Source: Fibrobacter sp.
GTDB taxonomy: Bacteria > Fibrobacterota > Fibrobacteria > Fibrobacterales > Fibrobacteraceae
Assembly (NCBI RefSeq): GCF_017545445.1
Contig: NZ_JAFWOM010000067.1
Coordinates: 1-64,000 of the forward strand
Length of the DNA stretch: 64,000 nucleotides
Direction of reading: 5' to 3'
Part shown: in pieces, positions 59,378-64,000 of the stretch
How the letters are laid out: the number at the start of each line of letters is the position of its first letter
How positions within the stretch are numbered: the first letter of the stretch is position 1
The notes under the pieces: model-generated
What the model was told of the DNA's origin: nothing
Database searches by the model: none
The model's input: the letters and a program-made list of their open reading frames with translations, nothing else
Position numbers and translations under genes: made by a program

Positions 59378-59929
59378 GTTTTAAATATATATTTGTATTT
59401 ACATTTTGTCAATACTTAATTAAATGATTTGAATTTTGTATTTCCATTGATCCAACCAATAGGGGGGGGGGAGCACTACACTCGTTACCCTCAAAAAGAA
59501 CTTTTCGAAAAGATCGAAAACCACACAGAGGGAAAAGACTATTTCACGTAAACCACGAACCGAAACGACCCTTTTTCTATCGAAAACCGTCCGTAAACGT
59601 TCCGTAAAACCCCGTTATTTACGGACTGAAACGGGGCTTTTTCCAAACATTCTCAAGTTCTGTTTCTTCGGTAAAAATACTAGCATTAAAAGCCGTATCA
59701 GTTCCAAAAATTTCTTCTATATACATCCCCATATCAATATATTATTTCCTTAAAATCGTTCTTTTTTTCTACACATTGTGAAAAAAAGTGATTTTTGAGA
59801 CACTAGCGTTTCATATAGAACATTTTTTACTGAACGACGATAAAAATATTCTATTTATATATATATTTACGGTTTTTTGTTGCATGAAAAAGTTGCTTTT
59901 TCGCCTATTTCAATCTATATTTATCATTG
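59378..59929. other. Intergenic region with poly-G tract, terminator-like hairpin and promoter
   Basis: A run of ten G at 59462-59471. CCCCGTT (59612-59618) / AACGGGG (59630-59636) with TTTTT forms a plus-strand terminator-like hairpin although no plus-strand gene precedes it; GTCCGTAAA/TTTACGGAC arms (59590-59626) overlap it and could form an alternative fold. AT-rich DNA then leads to the regulator promoter at 59893. No gene is seen. Confidence 0.5.
59893..59921 (+). promoter_or_regulatory. Promoter of the module 4 regulator (leaderless)
   Basis: TTGCTT (59893-59898), 17-nt spacer, TATATT (59916-59921), 8 nt to the ATG at 59930. Confidence 0.6.
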
Positions 59930-60760
59930 ATGAAACCGATTATCGAATACTCCGACTTTCGCAAGTACATGCGAGACTTTTACGAAGAACGCAAACTTCG
60001 CCATGTTTTTTCGTGGCGTGAATTTTCGAAAAGTGCCGGTTTCACGTCGTCATCATACATGAAAGTCGTCTGTGACGGCAAAAGCAACCTCAGCCGTATC
60101 GGCGTAGAACGTACGGGGCAGGCGATGGGACTCGTCGGATTCGAAATGGATTACTTCAGGGCGATGGTCAAGTTCGGGCAGGAGACCGACGATTCGAAAA
60201 AGAAAGCCGCCTACGAAGAGATGCTCGCCATCGCAAAGGAGCACAAGGTCAGGGTCATCGAAAGCGACCTGTTCGATTTTTACGAGTCCTGGAAGAATCC
60301 TGTCTTGAGGGAACTTGCCCCGATGATGCCGGGAGCAACCCCGGGCGAACTCGCCAAGAAATGCTATACGAACGTTTCCGCCTACGATGTCAAGCAATCT
60401 CTTGATTTTCTGGTAAAGGCCGGATTTTTAAAAAAGACCGCCGAAAATACTTACATCCAAAGCGAAACGTCCATCAAAGGTTCTCCCGAAGCGACTCGAC
60501 TCGCCATCCGCGAAATGCACCGCGAAATGGCCAAAATCGCAGCAAATTCGCTGGATCTCGCACGAGCAGAACGCAATTTCAGCGGTGTCACGATGGGGAT
60601 TTCGAAAGATTCTTACGAACAAATTGTAAAAGAACTCGACGAATGCCGTCGAAAAATCGTAAGCATCGCCGCCGGAGACAAGAACATTAATCAGGTATAT
60701 AGATTAAATTTACAGCTATTCCCGCTTACTCGTAACGCCAAGGAGGACGGCAATGATTAA
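59930..60760 (+). CDS. TIGR02147/DUF4423-family regulator-like protein, module 4
   Basis: A 276-residue family member, the only one on the plus strand: HTH-like FSWREFSKSAGFTSSSYMKV, VLRELAPMMPGATPGELAKK, and C-terminal INQVYRLNLQLFPLTRNA. The start at 59930 (MKPIIEYSDFRKYM) matches the paralogues. The end overlaps the lipoprotein gene by 8 nt, with AAGGAGG inside the last codons acting as the ribosome site for that gene. Confidence 0.83.
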   Translation: MKPIIEYSDFRKYMRDFYEERKLRHVFSWREFSKSAGFTSSSYMKVVCDGKSNLSRIGVERTGQAMGLVGFEMDYFRAMVKFGQETDDSKKKAAYEEMLAIAKEHKVRVIESDLFDFYESWKNPVLRELAPMMPGATPGELAKKCYTNVSAYDVKQSLDFLVKAGFLKKTAENTYIQSETSIKGSPEATRLAIREMHREMAKIAANSLDLARAERNFSGVTMGISKDSYEQIVKELDECRRKIVSIAAGDKNINQVYRLNLQLFPLTRNAKEDGND

Positions 60761-61715
60761 GCTGTTAAAAACATGTTTAGCAACCTGCACTGCGACTCTT
60801 GTCGCGTTTTGCGTATTTGCCTGCTCATCAGACAACCTCGCCGGAACAGCAGAGGAACCCAACCAATCTGCAAACAAAGGATCTTCAAGCTCTTCTGAAT
60901 TGTGCTATTTGGACAGAAGCTCTTCATCGCAAGATTCATATTCTGCACCTCATGAGAACGTCAGTTCCTCGTCTCAAGACACCGAGCCCTCTCCGCACAA
61001 CAATCCCATATCGAGCAGCGCTAGGACTGACGCTCCGTCACCGCGGTACTCATCGGCAGATGACAATATGGGTTATTCTCCTATCCCGGCATCGTCTTCG
61101 AACAGAGCTGCTGCTGCATCTTCATCTTCAACAAGAGACGGAGGTGGCGGCGGTCATTTCAACATCGATACAACTTTGACGAGTTCGCTTGACGACTATC
61201 TCAAAATCTACAATGCAAACAAAACCAACAACGGAAACAGCGAATCAAAATTATCCTTTGACCGTAATGTTCTTGCGTATAATGTAATATACGAATCTTG
61301 TGACATTACAAAAGACACTTGCTCCAAGCCCAACGAGGCTCCTATTTTCCTGACAGGTGGTCTGCACAAAATAACTTCGAAAGAACTTGATGCCGCAAAT
61401 GACATTTACCCTATAACAGCGAAACGTTTAGGAGGAACTCTCAAGAGTTCTGAAGGGTGCTCGCTTTACATGCTGATTTTGGATGAAACGTCACCCACAG
61501 TGCATGTCATTACTCAAATAACGAAAGACTCTATTTCTCTGACGAACGTTTACGACAACTGTGACTATGAGCGCATGCCATTTGACAGATACGTGGGATT
61601 CCTTTTCGAGTTCTGCGAAGAACTTTCCGAAAGTACGAAAATCGTCACGACCGACATTCGCGACAGCACCATGAAATGTGGCGGTGCTCCTTACAAGGAA
61701 TACGTGAGAAAGTAG
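60753..61715 (+). CDS. Lipoprotein of module 4
   Basis: A 320-residue predicted lipoprotein (lipobox VFAC, Cys24) with the signature CSSDNLAGTAEEPN. A long Ser/Pro-rich linker (about 42-135) ends in a Gly run (DGGGGGHFN). The mature domain (about 140-320) has paired cysteines (SCDITKDTCSK, NCDYER, FCEELSE, KCGG) and is unlike the domains of modules 1-3. Not assigned. The start at 60753 has AAGGAGG 7 nt upstream. It ends just before a TTAGTTATTAGTCAATAGTT short-period run. Confidence 0.75.
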   Translation: MIKLLKTCLATCTATLVAFCVFACSSDNLAGTAEEPNQSANKGSSSSSELCYLDRSSSSQDSYSAPHENVSSSSQDTEPSPHNNPISSSARTDAPSPRYSSADDNMGYSPIPASSSNRAAAASSSSTRDGGGGGHFNIDTTLTSSLDDYLKIYNANKTNNGNSESKLSFDRNVLAYNVIYESCDITKDTCSKPNEAPIFLTGGLHKITSKELDAANDIYPITAKRLGGTLKSSEGCSLYMLILDETSPTVHVITQITKDSISLTNVYDNCDYERMPFDRYVGFLFEFCEELSESTKIVTTDIRDSTMKCGGAPYKEYVRK

Positions 61716-61803
61716 TCATTAGTTGTTAGTTATTAGTCAATAGTTATTGATCATTAGTTGGTGGTCAATGGCTATTGGCAATGCGTAATGGGGCTGTAAT
61801 AGA
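61716..61803. repeat. Short-period intergenic run
   Basis: Degenerate repeats of TTAGTTATTAGTCAATAGTT type between converging genes (about 61716-61775). Confidence 0.6.
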
Positions 61804-63573
61804 CTATTTTTTCCGGATGACGGACAGCAATTGTTTCGCTCGCGTTGCGCCTACGAGCAGACAACGTTTCCAATTTTCGCGTTTGCTGAGTTCCGCAGGC
61901 TCTTCGACATCGACCAAAATAACGGCCAATGCGTCCAAGCCTTTAATGCGGTAAGTGCTTACGATATTCACTTTGTCCCGTATCAACTTCTTGCCGCCCA
62001 CTTTATTCCAGACAAAACGTTCATCTTTGATGTTGCGGATTCCCGACGTGCGTTCACTGCACATGGAAACGACAAGGATGTCCGAATAAGAGAGTTTGTA
62101 ATGGCTCACTAAATTTTCATAGCATTCGACAAGCAGTTTTTCTTGTTCGGCAGGATTCGTATAGCGGAATTCCTTGACCGGTTTCCCTTGCGGAGTATTG
62201 TTGTAGCATTGCACTCGGATTCCCGTATTTTTATACACCCACTCTAGAATTTTGCAAGTATTGCGGAAGCCTCGATTGAGAACCATCACCGGCATATTGT
62301 TAACAAACTCACAATCAATGCCGTTACGCGTGCCGAACAAACGCTGTGCCGGGTCGTAGAAGAAACGTATAATTCCACGTTGTGAGTCGCGTAACAGTTC
62401 CGTCAGCGAGTCAATCCATTCGCAAGCAAAATCTTGCCCTTCGTCAATGATGACGGCATCGAAGAAAAACTTTTCTCGCATTTTCTTGTCTTTACGCATC
62501 ATCTTTGTCGCTTGCTTTAAGGCCTGCGGCAAATCCTTGTCGTAATACTGGGCGGCATCCTTTCCCATCTTGGGTAGAATTTTCACTGCTTTCGCATACT
62601 TTTTGCACCATTCCGAATAAGCGTGAACCTCCACAGGGGCGAAACTCACACCGCCGTCTTTGCCGTACTTGGCGACAACCGCAGCACGGTCGCGTTCCAG
62701 CACTTCGTTCATATCACCTTGAAGCTCATCGGCGAGCAAATCGTTATAACAAACAATCGCAACACTTTTCCCGATGCGAGAAAGGCGTAACGCTTCCCAC
62801 ACGACCATCCGCGATTTTCCAGAACCGGCCACACCTTCAATACGCATGCGAGGGTTTCTAGAAATAGATTCCATCATCATCTGCTGCATTTCGGTAGCTT
62901 GTTCGCTATAGAAACTGTCTTCCCGCAGCAAATCACTTTCTTCTACACGCTCGCCATTACCATCTAAGAAATTTTGCAGCGCAAAGAAAGCTTCTTCATC
63001 CAAAAAATCATTGGCAAATGCACGACCGTTACGGGCTTCCGCGGGAATTTCCAGAATTTCAATTAAACGTTTTTCGAAATGCTTGACATCGAGCAGGTCG
63101 GGCCGCAATAGTGCTCGTTTCCTCGGAATTTCCGCAAGGGGAATTTGCTCTAGATTGTCCATGTCGCTAAAGCACACCGCCCACTGGACGCGTACTCTGT
63201 AAAAGTCTTTGCCTTCAGGACTCCGCAGCAAATGCTTCATGTATTCATGCAAGGGTGCAATCAAGCCTTCGACTTGATCTCGCGGCTTTTTGTCCATCGG
63301 TTTACCGCTCTGGAGCCATACAATTTCGCCATCGTGGGAGTTGCGACTAGTCGCAATTTTTCCCGATTTGCATTCGACGACAAGCAATCCATGCTTGCGA
63401 TGGTAAAAGACGCAATCCACCTCGCGATCCATAGAACCGGTTTCAGGAATGTCAAAATTCAGATGCCGGTTCATCCACACAAACCAATCGTCGCTTAACA
63501 AAGAGGCGATGCGGGCAAGTTCAATTTCGGCACGGGAGGGGTTGTTGGGTTTTACATTAGCACGGATTGTCAT
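61804..63573 (-). CDS. NERD-domain UvrD-like SF1 helicase
   Basis: A 589-residue protein. The N-terminal NERD domain (about 12-120) has MDREVDCVFYHRKHGLLVVE followed by CKSG, the nuclease-like E-D...ExK core. The helicase part has Walker A EGVAGSGKSRMVV, motif II IIDEGQDF, motif III-like FFYDPAQRLFG, LNRGFRNT, and motif V/VI with VSTYRIKGLDA and LLVGATRAKQLL, all apparently intact, in contrast to the degenerate helicase-like protein at 2633. It probably acts in DNA repair or mobile-DNA defence. The start at 63573 has GGAG 7 nt upstream. Confidence 0.88.
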   Translation of the reverse strand: MTIRANVKPNNPSRAEIELARIASLLSDDWFVWMNRHLNFDIPETGSMDREVDCVFYHRKHGLLVVECKSGKIATSRNSHDGEIVWLQSGKPMDKKPRDQVEGLIAPLHEYMKHLLRSPEGKDFYRVRVQWAVCFSDMDNLEQIPLAEIPRKRALLRPDLLDVKHFEKRLIEILEIPAEARNGRAFANDFLDEEAFFALQNFLDGNGERVEESDLLREDSFYSEQATEMQQMMMESISRNPRMRIEGVAGSGKSRMVVWEALRLSRIGKSVAIVCYNDLLADELQGDMNEVLERDRAAVVAKYGKDGGVSFAPVEVHAYSEWCKKYAKAVKILPKMGKDAAQYYDKDLPQALKQATKMMRKDKKMREKFFFDAVIIDEGQDFACEWIDSLTELLRDSQRGIIRFFYDPAQRLFGTRNGIDCEFVNNMPVMVLNRGFRNTCKILEWVYKNTGIRVQCYNNTPQGKPVKEFRYTNPAEQEKLLVECYENLVSHYKLSYSDILVVSMCSERTSGIRNIKDERFVWNKVGGKKLIRDKVNIVSTYRIKGLDALAVILVDVEEPAELSKRENWKRCLLVGATRAKQLLSVIRKK

Positions 63574-63639
63574 ACGCAAGCTCCTTTTATTGCAATAATA
63601 GAATTAATGGGCTTGTTTTTGAATTAAAGTGCGGCGAAT

Positions 63640-64000
63640 TTACTTAGCATTTTCCATTTCAAGCAAATCGGCTTGCAAGGTAGCATCGGTTGGATAATAG
63701 GTCAACGCTAGCTTCAACAAACGTACGGCTTCGTCGGTGCGTTTTTGGGCGTGGGCATCGTAGGCCATGTTTTTGAAGCCGAAAACTGCTTCGGCGTTTC
63801 CGTTTTTGGCAGCGAGTTCGTAAGCGGATTCTGCACGGTCATAGAATTTAGAATCGTAGGCGAGGTTTCCGAGGAATATTGCGGCATCCGAAAAATCTGG
63901 CTTAATTTGCAAAATGTTGTTTAATATTTCCATCGCGACATACGGTTTCTTGTCTTCGGCGAGGACATCGGCGAGCTTGTACATAATTTGCGTATCGTCG
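63640..64000 (-). CDS. TPR-repeat protein, 5' end outside the window
   Basis: At least 119 residues; the frame is open to the right edge (DDTQIMYKLADVL...), so the true start lies beyond it. Tetratricopeptide-like helices: VAMEILNNILQIKPDFSDAA, YDRAESAYELAAKNGNAEAV, TDEAVRLLKLALTYYPTDA. A scaffold or assembly protein; nothing more can be said from this part. The visible ATG at 63984 is probably internal. Confidence 0.75.
   Translation of the reverse strand, partial: DDTQIMYKLADVLAEDKKPYVAMEILNNILQIKPDFSDAAIFLGNLAYDSKFYDRAESAYELAAKNGNAEAVFGFKNMAYDAHAQKRTDEAVRLLKLALTYYPTDATLQADLLEMENAK

Noticed and set aside
59612-59641. End of a plus-strand gene marked by the terminator-like hairpin
   Set aside because: No plausible plus-strand gene exists between 58449 and 59612.

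Overview
The window looks like a Fibrobacter chromosome (Fibrobacter succinogenes or a close rumen or gut relative). It carries three protein families that I know mainly from this genus: the 'Fib_succ_major' paralogous domain (TIGR02145, two proteins), the TIGR02147/DUF4423 regulator-like family (four full copies and one broken one) and a giant fibro-slime protein (TIGR02148). Lipoproteins with poly-serine linkers, a GH5 cellulase, a CE4 esterase and type IX-secretion-like C-terminal tails fit that lifestyle. The genus call is from memory of these families, not from a search.

Layout. 0.3-6.7 kb: DEDD exonuclease, secreted protein, glutamyl-Q-tRNA(Asp) synthetase-like gene and a 1366-residue DUF4011/DUF3320 helicase-like protein whose catalytic motifs are all altered. 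6.7-7.5 kb: repeat cluster around a GIY-YIG nuclease gene. 7.5-18.2 kb: SPOR protein, fibro-slime protein, FHA-GGDEF cyclase, MATE transporter, a Cys-His-Asp NAT/transglutaminase-like protein and an SAHH-like NAD protein. 18.2-24 kb: hairpin array, CE4 esterase, first regulator-lipoprotein module, broken regulator copy, flavodiiron protein. 24.3-32.1 kb: accessory island with a decayed DUF4143 ATPase, a three-gene restriction-modification operon, a GNAT-like/small-protein pair and structured intergenic DNA. 32.1-44.5 kb: TIGR02145 lipoprotein, polA, GH5 cellulase, two more regulator-lipoprotein modules. 44.7-50 kb: maeB, M16 peptidase, infC-rpmI-rplT, tRNA-Gly. 50-58.5 kb: secreted proteins, second TIGR02145 lipoprotein, AgmX/TonB-like lipoprotein, RNA m5U methyltransferase, MFS transporter, membrane GGDEF cyclase. 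58.8-64 kb: toxin-antitoxin pair, fourth regulator-lipoprotein module, NERD helicase, TPR protein cut by the edge.

Four threads stand out. (1) Palindromic repeats that normally sit between genes are also found in frame inside three conserved genes (gluQ-like, polA, NAT-like). One 66-bp stretch in the gluQ-like gene is identical, inverted, to intergenic DNA 54 kb away. (2) TIGR02147 regulators are always followed, within a base or two or overlapping, by a lipoprotein gene with a shared N-terminal signature. Three have sigma70-like promoters so close to the ATG that the mRNA should be leaderless. (3) Three intergenic arrays of 35-40 nt inverted-repeat elements have stems specific to each locus and regular spacing. 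In one, three 38-nt elements repeat at exactly 95 nt. (4) The DUF4011/DUF3320 protein looks like a pseudohelicase.

All calls rest on reading the sequence and translations by eye. No similarity search, structure prediction or folding computation was run.
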